Below the pieces are notes generated by a model. It had not been told where the DNA came from and ran no database searches. It was given only the letters and a program-made list of their open reading frames with translations. A program made the position numbers and the translations under genes. Below are positions 43,103 through 50,375 of a stretch of 64,000 nucleotides of DNA, piece by piece. The first letter of the stretch is position 1. Each line of letters starts with the position of its first letter. Source of the stretch: Xylanibacter ruminicola Ga6B6 (lineage in GTDB: Bacteria > Bacteroidota > Bacteroidia > Bacteroidales > Bacteroidaceae); contig NZ_JHXD01000002.1 in NCBI RefSeq assembly GCF_000687715.1, positions 1-64,000 of the forward strand. Direction: 5' to 3'.

Positions 43103-44544
43103 AAGCGTGCGAGAGAAAACTTGATGGTTAGTCCACCGCCGGGTGTTGAGAGTGCTGTTGTTGTTCCGCCGTGAACAGCAACAGCATTTTTAACGATGGC
43201 GAGACCGAGGCCTGTGCCGCCGAGTTTCCTACTGCGACCTTTATCGATACGATAGAAACGCTCAAAAAGGTGTTCCAGATGTTTGGGTTCTACGCCTGGG
43301 CCATCGTCGCTCACTTGGAATTCATAGAAATGGCGCCCTTCGTGCTCCACCTCGTTGCAGATGATTGCGATGTGCGAGGCTCCTGTGGCGTAGGCTATAG
43401 CGTTATCAATAAGATTGCGAAAGATGCTGTAGATGAGGCTTGCGTCGCCCTGCACTTCCACATGCTTGGGCATCTGTATGGATGGTGTGATGTGCTTTTC
43501 GTTCAGTTGCAGCGATGTGTCTTCGAGCACATTCTGTACGATGGCACCGACGTTAACCTGCAGATACGCACTTCGGCTGTCTGTACGACTGTCGTCCATC
43601 TCGTCGAGTTTGGTGAGCGCACTCATGTCAAGCAGTAGTTTGGTCATGCGTTCACTCTGGGCATAGCAGCGCTCCAGGAAGTGTTTTTTCTTGTCTTCGG
43701 GCATGTCGGGATGATCCAGGATGCTCTCCAGATAGCCGTGAATGCTGACGGCAGGCGTTTTCAGTTCGTGGGCGGCATTCTGTGTCAGTTGGCGCTTGAT
43801 GCGTATCTTGTCCTCCTCGGAATGGCGGAGTTTCCAATAAAGCATAATGATGGTATGGCTGATGTCGCCTAATTCGTCGTCGGGCAGGCGCCGCTCCAGT
43901 TCGTGGTCAAGCTGTTGGCCCTCTTCGGCTTTCATGGCAAACTCTCGCAGATAGCCGATATGGCGACTGATGCGATGGGTTATGTAATAGAGGGCAACAC
44001 CCAGCAGCAGCGTCAGCACAATGGCATAATACATATAGGTGCTGTCGGCCTGTAACGAGCGTGTCAGTTCGGCAGAGTAGGGCACAGCAGTACGCACGAT
44101 GACATTGCCGAAGCGGGTAGCAGAGTAAAAGTAGGTTTCGTGAGTGGATTGCGACAGGCGCTTGATGTCGTAGCCGTTGCCATGATGCAATGCCTGCTGT
44201 ATCTCTGTTCGCTGGAGATGGTTGCCCAGCGAATCCACCTGGGTCTCGTAGCTATCCAGGATTACCAGTCCGTCCTTATCTATGATTGACACACGAAGTC
44301 CTTCCATGCTATGCCGTTCTACATAGTCGCGAAACAAACGATTATTAGTTAGACTGTCTTCGCCAATTGTCTGTACCATTTCGTAGTTGTACATCTGCAG
44401 TCGCGAGTGCAGGATGTCAATCTTGTATTCTTTTTCGCGTTGATATTGATACACACTGAAGCAGATGGCAAAGAGCAGGAACACGCCACCGATACTAAAC
44501 AGCAGATTGCGCTGGAACGATTTACTTTTCAAAACAATAGCCAT
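43099..44544 (-). CDS. PhoR-like sensor histidine kinase
   Basis: 481 residues. A TM helix (about 11-30) and a periplasmic sensor of about 130 residues precede a second TM helix (about 165-185) and a HAMP-like linker. The HisKA domain has H259 in NAAHELKTPAVSIHGY, and the HATPase domain has the N box RNLIDNAIAYA, DDGPGV and GGTGLGLAIVK. It overlaps the response-regulator gene by 23 bp and is co-transcribed with it. Its place beside phosphate transporters with Pho boxes suggests that it is the phosphate-limitation kinase; this is inference from context. The 3' end overlaps the broken kinase gene by 4 bp. Confidence 0.9.
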   Translation of the reverse strand: MAIVLKSKSFQRNLLFSIGGVFLLFAICFSVYQYQREKEYKIDILHSRLQMYNYEMVQTIGEDSLTNNRLFRDYVERHSMEGLRVSIIDKDGLVILDSYETQVDSLGNHLQRTEIQQALHHGNGYDIKRLSQSTHETYFYSATRFGNVIVRTAVPYSAELTRSLQADSTYMYYAIVLTLLLGVALYYITHRISRHIGYLREFAMKAEEGQQLDHELERRLPDDELGDISHTIIMLYWKLRHSEEDKIRIKRQLTQNAAHELKTPAVSIHGYLESILDHPDMPEDKKKHFLERCYAQSERMTKLLLDMSALTKLDEMDDSRTDSRSAYLQVNVGAIVQNVLEDTSLQLNEKHITPSIQMPKHVEVQGDASLIYSIFRNLIDNAIAYATGASHIAIICNEVEHEGRHFYEFQVSDDGPGVEPKHLEHLFERFYRIDKGRSRKLGGTGLGLAIVKNAVAVHGGTTTALSTPGGGLTIKFSLARF

Positions 44545-45220
44545 AGCCTACACGTGTTTTAATCTGTTTGCCATAACGGCCGATTTTCTTGCGCAGTCGG
44601 GTGATGTTCACATCCACCGTACGATCGAGCACCAGCACATCCTGAGGCCAACAGTATTTCAAGAGCTCTTCTCGCGAAAACACGGTGTTAGGGTGCTGCA
44701 ACAGGAGCGACAGCAGTTCGTATTCCAGTTTGGTAAGTGACAGGTTCTGCCCATCCAGTGTAGCAGTCTTGGCGTTATGGTCGAGCGTGATACCTTCGTA
44801 GCTTATCTTGTTGCCCGAAGTGCTTGCGGCCTGTTGCTCAGGTTGATGATAGGTTTGCGATGAGCGTCTGAGTACTGCCCGTACTCTTGCCTTGACCTCC
44901 TTCATGCTCAGCGGCTTGGCTATATAGTCGTCAGCTCCGATATTCAATCCTTTTACCAGATTGTCCTCTCCCTCTAATGCAGTAATAAAGATAATGGGGA
45001 TATGTGCTGTCGCAGGATTGTCTTTGATCTTCCGAGCCATCTGGAACCCTGACATTTCACCCATCATGACATCTAGGAGAATCAGAGCATATTCTTGTAG
45101 AGGAAGATTAAGAGCTTCCTCGGCCGAATTGGCGGTCATTACCTCAAACCCTTCTGTCTCTAGATTGTATTGAAGTATCTCGCAGATATCCAATTCATCG
45201 TCAACCACAAGTATTTTCAT
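44522..45220 (-). CDS. OmpR/PhoB-family response regulator
   Basis: 232 residues from ATG 45220 (MKILVVDDELDICEILQYNL). The receiver domain has acidic D7/D8 and the phosphoacceptor D50 in ALILLDVMMGEMSG. The conserved T and K lie in FITALEGEDN and YIAKPLS. A winged-helix DNA-binding domain follows (about 135-232; LTKLEYELLSLLLQHPNTVFSREELL; VLDRTVDVNITRLRKKIG). It is probably PhoB, given the 11-bp repeat sites at 39095-39183. Its own promoter has a -7 box TATCTTTG at about 45276-45269 (minus strand). A longer frame upstream of ATG 45220 is not used. Confidence 0.92.
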   Translation of the reverse strand: MKILVVDDELDICEILQYNLETEGFEVMTANSAEEALNLPLQEYALILLDVMMGEMSGFQMARKIKDNPATAHIPIIFITALEGEDNLVKGLNIGADDYIAKPLSMKEVKARVRAVLRRSSQTYHQPEQQAASTSGNKISYEGITLDHNAKTATLDGQNLSLTKLEYELLSLLLQHPNTVFSREELLKYCWPQDVLVLDRTVDVNITRLRKKIGRYGKQIKTRVGYGYCFEK

Positions 45221-45328
45221 AAGCCAGTCTTTATAAGATGTAACAATCTGTAGCTTTTTTCGTTGCAAAGATAATGTTTTTTTTCGAGAAAAAAAATAAA
45301 ATAGCTTCTTTGTCACAAGGTTTTTTAC

Positions 45329-45336
45329 TAACTTTG
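45329..45336 (+). promoter_or_regulatory. -7 box (TAACTTTG) of the queC unit
   Basis: TAACTTTG at 45329-45336, followed by GCAGCC and ATG at 45358. TTGTCACAA lies upstream and resembles one LytTR half-site, but no second half-site is present. Confidence 0.6.
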
Positions 45337-45357
45337 CAGCCAAAATAAAATAAGCAG

Positions 45358-46011
45358 ATGAAAGACAGTATCATCATTTTGAGCGGTGGAATGGATTCTA
45401 CCACGTTGCTCTACGACTATCAGGAGCGTATTGCGTTGGCCATATCATTTGATTATGGCAGTAATCATAATGCCAAGGAGATTCCTTTTGCAAAATATCA
45501 TTGCGAGCAGTTGGGTATCAAGCATTTGGTGATTCCCTTAGAGTTTATGGGCCAGTATTTCCGTAGTTCGTTGCTTTCGGGCGATGAGGCTATCCCCGAG
45601 GGGCATTATGCCAGCGAGAATATGAAATCTACGGTAGTGCCTTTCCGCAACGGCATTATGCTGGCCATTGCCACTGGCATGGCCGAGAGTAACGATCTGC
45701 AGTATGTGATGATGGCCAATCATGGTGGCGATCATACCATCTACCCCGACTGTCGTCCAGAATTTGTGGATGCTTTCGATAAGACAGCTCAGGCAGGTAC
45801 CTTTAATGGTGTGCGCTTACTCTCGCCTTACTGCAATATGACCAAGGGCCAGATTGCTGCCCGTGGTAAGGAATTGGGTATCGACTACAGCAAAACCTGG
45901 TCGTGCTATCGTGGTGGCGACAAGCATTGCGGCAAGTGCGGCACCTGTGTTGAGCGCAAGGAAGCCTTGAGCGATGCAGGCATCGACGATCCTACAGAAT
46001 ACGAAGAGTAA
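45358..46011 (+). CDS. queC: 7-cyano-7-deazaguanine synthase QueC
   Basis: 217 residues. The PP-loop SGGMDS is at 9-14, followed by SFDYGSNHNAKEI. The zinc-binding cysteine cluster CYRGGDKHCGKCGTC is near the end. The enzyme converts 7-carboxy-7-deazaguanine to preQ0 with ATP and ammonia, a step in queuosine synthesis or DNA 7-deazaguanine modification. No queE, queF or queD is next to it, so the pathway genes must lie elsewhere. The following M16 peptidase starts 1 bp after the stop. Confidence 0.93.
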   Translation: MKDSIIILSGGMDSTTLLYDYQERIALAISFDYGSNHNAKEIPFAKYHCEQLGIKHLVIPLEFMGQYFRSSLLSGDEAIPEGHYASENMKSTVVPFRNGIMLAIATGMAESNDLQYVMMANHGGDHTIYPDCRPEFVDAFDKTAQAGTFNGVRLLSPYCNMTKGQIAARGKELGIDYSKTWSCYRGGDKHCGKCGTCVERKEALSDAGIDDPTEYEE

Positions 46012-46012
46012 T

Positions 46013-47263
46013 ATGGCAGATTACAATACTTATACCCTTGCCAATGGCTTGCGTATTATCCATAAGCCTTCTGTGGCCGAGGTGGTTTACTGTGGCTACC
46101 AGATAGCTGCCGGCACGCGTGATGAGTTGCCTGGCGAGGAGGGTATGGCCCATTTTTGTGAGCATATGACGTTTAAGGGCACTGAGCATCGCAACGCCCT
46201 GCAGATTATCAACGGCTTGGAGCAGTTGGGAGGCGACCTGAATGCCTTTACCAATAAAGAGGATACCACTTTTTATGCGGCCGTCCAGAAGGAGCATATC
46301 GCAAAAGCCATCTCGCTGCTCACCGATATGGTGTTTCATAGCACTTATCCTCAGCACGAGATCGATAAGGAGGTAGAGGTTATCTGCGATGAGATTGAGA
46401 GTTATAACGACTCGCCTGCTGAGCTGATTTACGATGAGTTCGAGAATATGCTGTTCGAGGGTCATCCCTTGGGGCATAACATCCTGGGCAATGCCAATCA
46501 GCTGCGTACCTATCAAACAGCCGATGCCTTACGATTTGTAAAACGTAACTACCGTCCTGACAACGCCATATTCTTTGTATATGGTAATGTGGATTTTAAG
46601 CGAGTGGTAAGGCTGGTGTCATCGGCGATGATGGGGGCATCTAGCAGTACTAGTATGGCTAGCCCTGCTAGAAGCGCTGGCACAGCCAGCACATCTGGCC
46701 GATTCGGCCAGGGGGCTAGAGAGATAACCAAGGATATTGGTTCGCACCAGGCACATGTGATGTTAGGCACACGTAGCTACGACATCCACCATCCTTTGCG
46801 TATCCCTTTGTATCTGCTGAATAACATTCTTGGCGGACCCAGCATGAATGCCCGCTTGAACCTGGCTTTACGCGAGCGAAATGGCTTGGTTTATACCGTT
46901 GAGAGTACCATGGTAAGCTACAGCGATACAGGTATGTGGAGCATTTATTTTGGTTGCGACCCACACGATGTACGTAAATGCCTCCGCCTGGTGCGCCGCG
47001 AATTGGATAAGGTGATGCAGAAACCATTGAGCGACAACGCCTTACAGAAAGCCAAGCAGCAGTTGAAAGGTCAGATAGCCATTGCCTGCGACAATCGCGA
47101 ACAGTTTGCACTCGACTTTGGTAAGAGTTTCCTGCATTATGGTTGGGAGAAAAACGTTGAAAAGCTGTTTGACAGTATTGATAAGGTAACGATTGACGAC
47201 GTACAGAAGGTTGCAAACGAGTTGTTTGCTGCCGATAAGCTCTCTACCTTGATATTTAAATAG
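46013..47263 (+). CDS. M16-family (pitrilysin-like) zinc peptidase
   Basis: 416 residues from ATG 46013 (MADYNTYTLANGLRI). The inverted zinc motif H47-F-C-E-H51 lies in GMAHFCEHMTFKGT, and the third ligand region is EVEVICDEIESYN. The C-terminal M16 half has NARLNLALRERNGLVYTVEST. No signal peptide, so probably cytoplasmic. Between the two halves, residues about 210-236 form a low-complexity Ser/Ala/Gly stretch (SSSTSMASPARSAGTASTS) encoded by a CTAG-rich 9-bp-period array. That stretch is probably an insertion. Co-transcribed with queC; the link is unexplained. Confidence 0.9.
   Translation: MADYNTYTLANGLRIIHKPSVAEVVYCGYQIAAGTRDELPGEEGMAHFCEHMTFKGTEHRNALQIINGLEQLGGDLNAFTNKEDTTFYAAVQKEHIAKAISLLTDMVFHSTYPQHEIDKEVEVICDEIESYNDSPAELIYDEFENMLFEGHPLGHNILGNANQLRTYQTADALRFVKRNYRPDNAIFFVYGNVDFKRVVRLVSSAMMGASSSTSMASPARSAGTASTSGRFGQGAREITKDIGSHQAHVMLGTRSYDIHHPLRIPLYLLNNILGGPSMNARLNLALRERNGLVYTVESTMVSYSDTGMWSIYFGCDPHDVRKCLRLVRRELDKVMQKPLSDNALQKAKQQLKGQIAIACDNREQFALDFGKSFLHYGWEKNVEKLFDSIDKVTIDDVQKVANELFAADKLSTLIFK
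46641..46719. repeat. CTAG/CTGG array with 9-bp period inside the M16 peptidase gene
   Basis: CTAG at 46641, 46650, 46659 and 46668, then CTGG 46677, CCAG 46686 and CTGG 46695, are all exactly 9 bp apart. A further CTAG lies at 46716. The array encodes a Ser/Ala/Gly linker. It is the longest of three such arrays in the window. Confidence 0.7.
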
Positions 47264-47750
47264 CTCGCAAGTACTGGCGCATAGCCTTGCGGGCTGTACC
47301 TAAGCGATACTCTACGCTCTTGTAGTTCTCGCCTAAGAAATCGGAAATCTCGCTCACCTTCATACCATCGTAGATATGAAGACGATACACTTCGCGACAG
47401 TTCTCTGGCAGTCGTGCCAGTCCGCGTTCCAGCTGTTCGGTTATCTCTCTGATAGAGTAAACCGAATCGGCCGAAAGTTCCTCGCTACACACCTCTCGGA
47501 TATAATGCTCGTAGTCGTTGGCGTAGATACGTCGACGGTAAAAGTCGCATATCATGTGGCGTGCTGTGGTATATGCTAAGGCTGGTAAGGTGGTTTCGGT
47601 GATTAATTTGGTGGAAGTGAGCAGACGCAGAAACACGTTCTGAACCACGTCTTCTGCCTCTGCTCTGCCACCAAGACGAGTACTGACGTAAGTCAGCAAC
47701 TCGTCGCGATGAGTAATGTAATAATTGGTTATAAATTGGTGATTAATCAT
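47256..47750 (-). CDS. ECF-type RNA polymerase sigma factor
   Basis: 164 residues. Sigma region 2 is seen in AEDVVQNVFLRLLTS and LPALAYTTARHMICDFYRRR. Region 4 is in LARLPENCREVYRLHIYDGMKVSEISDFLGENYKSVEYRLGTARK. It redirects RNA polymerase to a small regulon. No anti-sigma factor (FecR-type) gene is adjacent, which is unusual for Bacteroidetes ECF genes. It is the last gene of the symporter/GH43 operon: its start overlaps the GH43 stop by 8 bp. Its 3' end overlaps the M16 gene by 8 bp. Confidence 0.9.
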   Translation of the reverse strand: MINHQFITNYYITHRDELLTYVSTRLGGRAEAEDVVQNVFLRLLTSTKLITETTLPALAYTTARHMICDFYRRRIYANDYEHYIREVCSEELSADSVYSIREITEQLERGLARLPENCREVYRLHIYDGMKVSEISDFLGENYKSVEYRLGTARKAMRQYLRAI

Positions 47751-48750
47751 TCACAACCTTTTGAATAGTGCCATCCTCGTTATAGAACAAACGCTGAACT
47801 TTGAGCGAACGCAGATGGGTAATATCGTTAGAAGGTACGCAGTCGTGATAGAACAGGAACCACTCGCCCTTGTACTCTACGATAGAGTGATGGGTAGTCC
47901 AACCTACAACGGGATCAAGAATCACACCCTGATAGGTGAATGGTCCATAAGGATTGTCGCCGATACCATAGCACAGCATGTGGCTGTCGCCAGTTGAATA
48001 GCTGAAGTAGTACTTGCCGTTGTACTTGTGCATCCATGAAGCCTCGAAGAAGCGGTGAGGATCGCCAGCCTTCAGGGGCTGTCCGTCCTTATCTACCACT
48101 ACTACGCTACGTGGAGCCTCAGAGAACTGCAGCACGTCGTCGCTCATCTTAACTACAAAGCTCGACAGGGCAGGCACATCAGCAGGTGCAAACAGCTGAG
48201 TCTTCTTATCAGCAGCAGGGCCCAGGTCAACACCTTCCTTCACCAGTTTCTCAGGAGCCTGATACCACTGCAGCTGTCCACCCCACAATCCGCCAAAGTA
48301 GCAGTAAATCTGTCCGTCGTCGTCTTTAAACACGCTGGGGTCGATAGAGAACGAACCGCGGATAGGCTGATCCTGTGGAATGAATGGACCTTCGGGCTTA
48401 TCAGCAACAGCTACACCCAGGTGGAATACACCATTGTAGTCCTTAGCCGAGAAAATCAGGTAATACTTACCATCCTTCTCTACGCAGTCGTTATCCCACA
48501 TCTGCTTCTCGGCCCACTTTACGTCGGCAACATCCAGAATCTTGCCATAATCGGTTACCTCGCCATTCTCTACATCTTCCATAGAGATAACGTGATAGTC
48601 TTTCATCTGGAAGTGACCGCCGTCGTCGTCGAAGGCAGCACCAGCCTCCCAGTCGTGTGAGGGATATACATAAAGCTTACCATTAAACACATTAGCAGAT
48701 GGGTCTGCATAATAATCTTTTGGATAAAGATAGCGTGGTTTCATATTCAC
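47743..48750 (-). CDS. Glycoside hydrolase family 43 (arabinofuranosidase/xylosidase type)
   Basis: 335 residues, no signal peptide, so probably cytoplasmic. The five-bladed propeller signatures are seen: YYADPSANVFNGKLYVYPSHD (with the catalytic-base aspartate in ADPS), WDNDCVEKDGKYYLIFSAKD, and GSFSIDPSVFKDDDGQIYCYFGG (transition-state aspartate). The acid is probably the glutamate in FEASWMHKYNGKYYFSYS. It would cleave arabinose- or xylose-containing oligosaccharides imported by the symporter encoded 11 bp upstream. A second in-frame ATG at 48744 is equally possible as start. Confidence 0.9.
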   Translation of the reverse strand: MNMKPRYLYPKDYYADPSANVFNGKLYVYPSHDWEAGAAFDDDGGHFQMKDYHVISMEDVENGEVTDYGKILDVADVKWAEKQMWDNDCVEKDGKYYLIFSAKDYNGVFHLGVAVADKPEGPFIPQDQPIRGSFSIDPSVFKDDDGQIYCYFGGLWGGQLQWYQAPEKLVKEGVDLGPAADKKTQLFAPADVPALSSFVVKMSDDVLQFSEAPRSVVVVDKDGQPLKAGDPHRFFEASWMHKYNGKYYFSYSTGDSHMLCYGIGDNPYGPFTYQGVILDPVVGWTTHHSIVEYKGEWFLFYHDCVPSNDITHLRSLKVQRLFYNEDGTIQKVVND

Positions 48751-48761
48751 ATTTTTTATAG

Positions 48762-50210
48762 TTAATAATCATTATTCTGGTTGGCAATCCTGCGGCGTGC
48801 CGACAGTTCTGCCTGCATATTCTCGTTATACTCTTTCGATATGGGGTAATAGTGCAGCGCCACCACACCTACCATAAACAGCATGGCTGGCACAATGCTC
48901 GATACCAATCGGATACCCATAGTGGCACTCTCGTTCTGTATGGTAGTTTCGCCACCAGCTACATAGCCGAACATCGAAATGATGATGCCTGCGATAGCGC
49001 CTCCAAAGCCTAATCCTAACTTCAGGGCCAGCACGATGCCTGAGAAGCAGAAGCCTGTGGCACGGCGATGACTCTCGTATTCGATATGGTCGGCCACATC
49101 GCCAATCATAGCCCACAGCAGTGGGATGGTAGGCGCATAAGCCAATGAGCGCAGGAAGTTAATCACAAACAGCAATCCTACGTCGGTGGGCTCTGGGATA
49201 TAGAACAGGGCAGTAAGGAAAGCTGTCAGACTCAGACAAACCTTGAAGGTTTTCTTCTTACCAAACTTGTTGGCCAGATAGCGCGACAAGCAAATCACAC
49301 CAACAAACTGCACGATGGCGCCCATCATATTAAAGGCTGAGAAGCCGATAGAGTAGGCATTATTGAAGTCGAGACTGATGAAATGCGACATAAAATCGTA
49401 CAGCGACTTCTGATCTACATTGTATTGGAAGTAGAAGTTCATGGCCGATCCCCACATGGCTAATGTGACGAACAGCGCAAATGTGAGTAATGCCATCGCG
49501 TTCCACGATACATTCGAAACCGTATTTTTAATGTCCTCTTTCACACTGAGCTGTTGGCGTGGAGGCGGCTGTATGCGCTCTTTCGACACAGCAAACGTGA
49601 TGATAAAGAAGATAAAGGCGATGCAGGCAAAGATGGCGATGGTGCAACTCCAGCCATGCTGCAAGGTGTGGCCCTCGGCAAAGTGATCTACCAAAGGTAA
49701 TGTAAGACCTTGCACCACGAACTGCGCAATGGTTACTACCACAAATCGGATGGTAGTAATGCTGGTGCGTTCGCGTATATCGCTGGTCATCACACCGCCT
49801 AAAGAAGAATAAGGTATATTATTAAAGGAGTAGGCTGTCATCAGCAACACATAACTGATGGTTGCGTAGATAGCTACCGAACTTTTCTGGTGGATGCCTG
49901 GATTATAGAATGCCAACATGTAGAATACGCAGAATGGGATAACGGTCCAAAGCATCCAAGGACGGAATTTACCCCAGCGGGTGTCGGTATGATCGGTAAG
50001 CAGGCCGATGGCAGGATCAACGATGATGGCCGAAATGCTGGCTATCATCAGTACCGAGCCTGCAACAGCTCCGTCGAGTCCAAATACATCGGTATAGAAC
50101 TTCAACTGGAATATCATCATCATCTGGAATACCAAGTTAGCGGCGGCATCTCCTAACGAATAGCCGACCTTCTCACCTAATGATACCTGTTGCGATGATA
50201 ATTTATTCAT
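48762..50210 (-). CDS. GPH-family sugar:cation symporter (MelB-like MFS)
   Basis: 482 residues with about twelve TM helices. The family opening GEKVGYSLGDAAANLVFQMMM and the loop 2-3 motif DPAIGLLTDHTDTRWGKFRPW are clear. Later there is the central block PTIPLLWAMIGDVADHIEYESHRRATGFCFSG. It imports glycosides, pentosides or hexuronides with Na+ or H+. First gene of the operon with GH43 and the ECF sigma factor; -7 box TACCTTTG on the minus strand at about 50242-50235. Probably carries arabino- or xylo-oligosaccharides, judging by its neighbours. Confidence 0.92.
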   Translation of the reverse strand: MNKLSSQQVSLGEKVGYSLGDAAANLVFQMMMIFQLKFYTDVFGLDGAVAGSVLMIASISAIIVDPAIGLLTDHTDTRWGKFRPWMLWTVIPFCVFYMLAFYNPGIHQKSSVAIYATISYVLLMTAYSFNNIPYSSLGGVMTSDIRERTSITTIRFVVVTIAQFVVQGLTLPLVDHFAEGHTLQHGWSCTIAIFACIAFIFFIITFAVSKERIQPPPRQQLSVKEDIKNTVSNVSWNAMALLTFALFVTLAMWGSAMNFYFQYNVDQKSLYDFMSHFISLDFNNAYSIGFSAFNMMGAIVQFVGVICLSRYLANKFGKKKTFKVCLSLTAFLTALFYIPEPTDVGLLFVINFLRSLAYAPTIPLLWAMIGDVADHIEYESHRRATGFCFSGIVLALKLGLGFGGAIAGIIISMFGYVAGGETTIQNESATMGIRLVSSIVPAMLFMVGVVALHYYPISKEYNENMQAELSARRRIANQNNDY

Positions 50211-50289
50211 ATCTGTTGCAAATTAAAACTGCTGCAAAGGTAGTGAAAAATCGGCGAGTTTATATTTTAAATTGTTACAGAAGTTTTTC

Positions 50290-50324
50290 AAAATGTGTCA
50301 TTGCATAACAAAATGACTCATTTT
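50290..50324. promoter_or_regulatory. Twin palindromic operator between the two sugar operons
   Basis: AAAATGACTCATTTT at 50310-50324 is a perfect 15-bp palindrome around a central C. A partial copy, AAAATGTGTCATT, begins at 50290, exactly 20 bp upstream. They lie between the divergent -7 boxes at 50242-50235 (minus) and 50349-50356 (plus, TAATTTTG). Probably a binding site for a shared regulator of both operons. Confidence 0.55.
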
Positions 50325-50375
50325 GGCGGTTTCATCGCAGATTTTTCTTAATTTTGTGACCTCAAAGCAACAATT

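Noticed and set aside
45310..45336. TTGTCACAA before queC as an eighth LytTR-type site
   Set aside because: There is no ATCCC half-site 20 bp downstream and the distance to the -7 box does not fit.
45221..45343. 41-codon upstream extension of the PhoB-like frame
   Set aside because: It contains the predicted -7 box, and receiver domains begin at MKILVVDDE.
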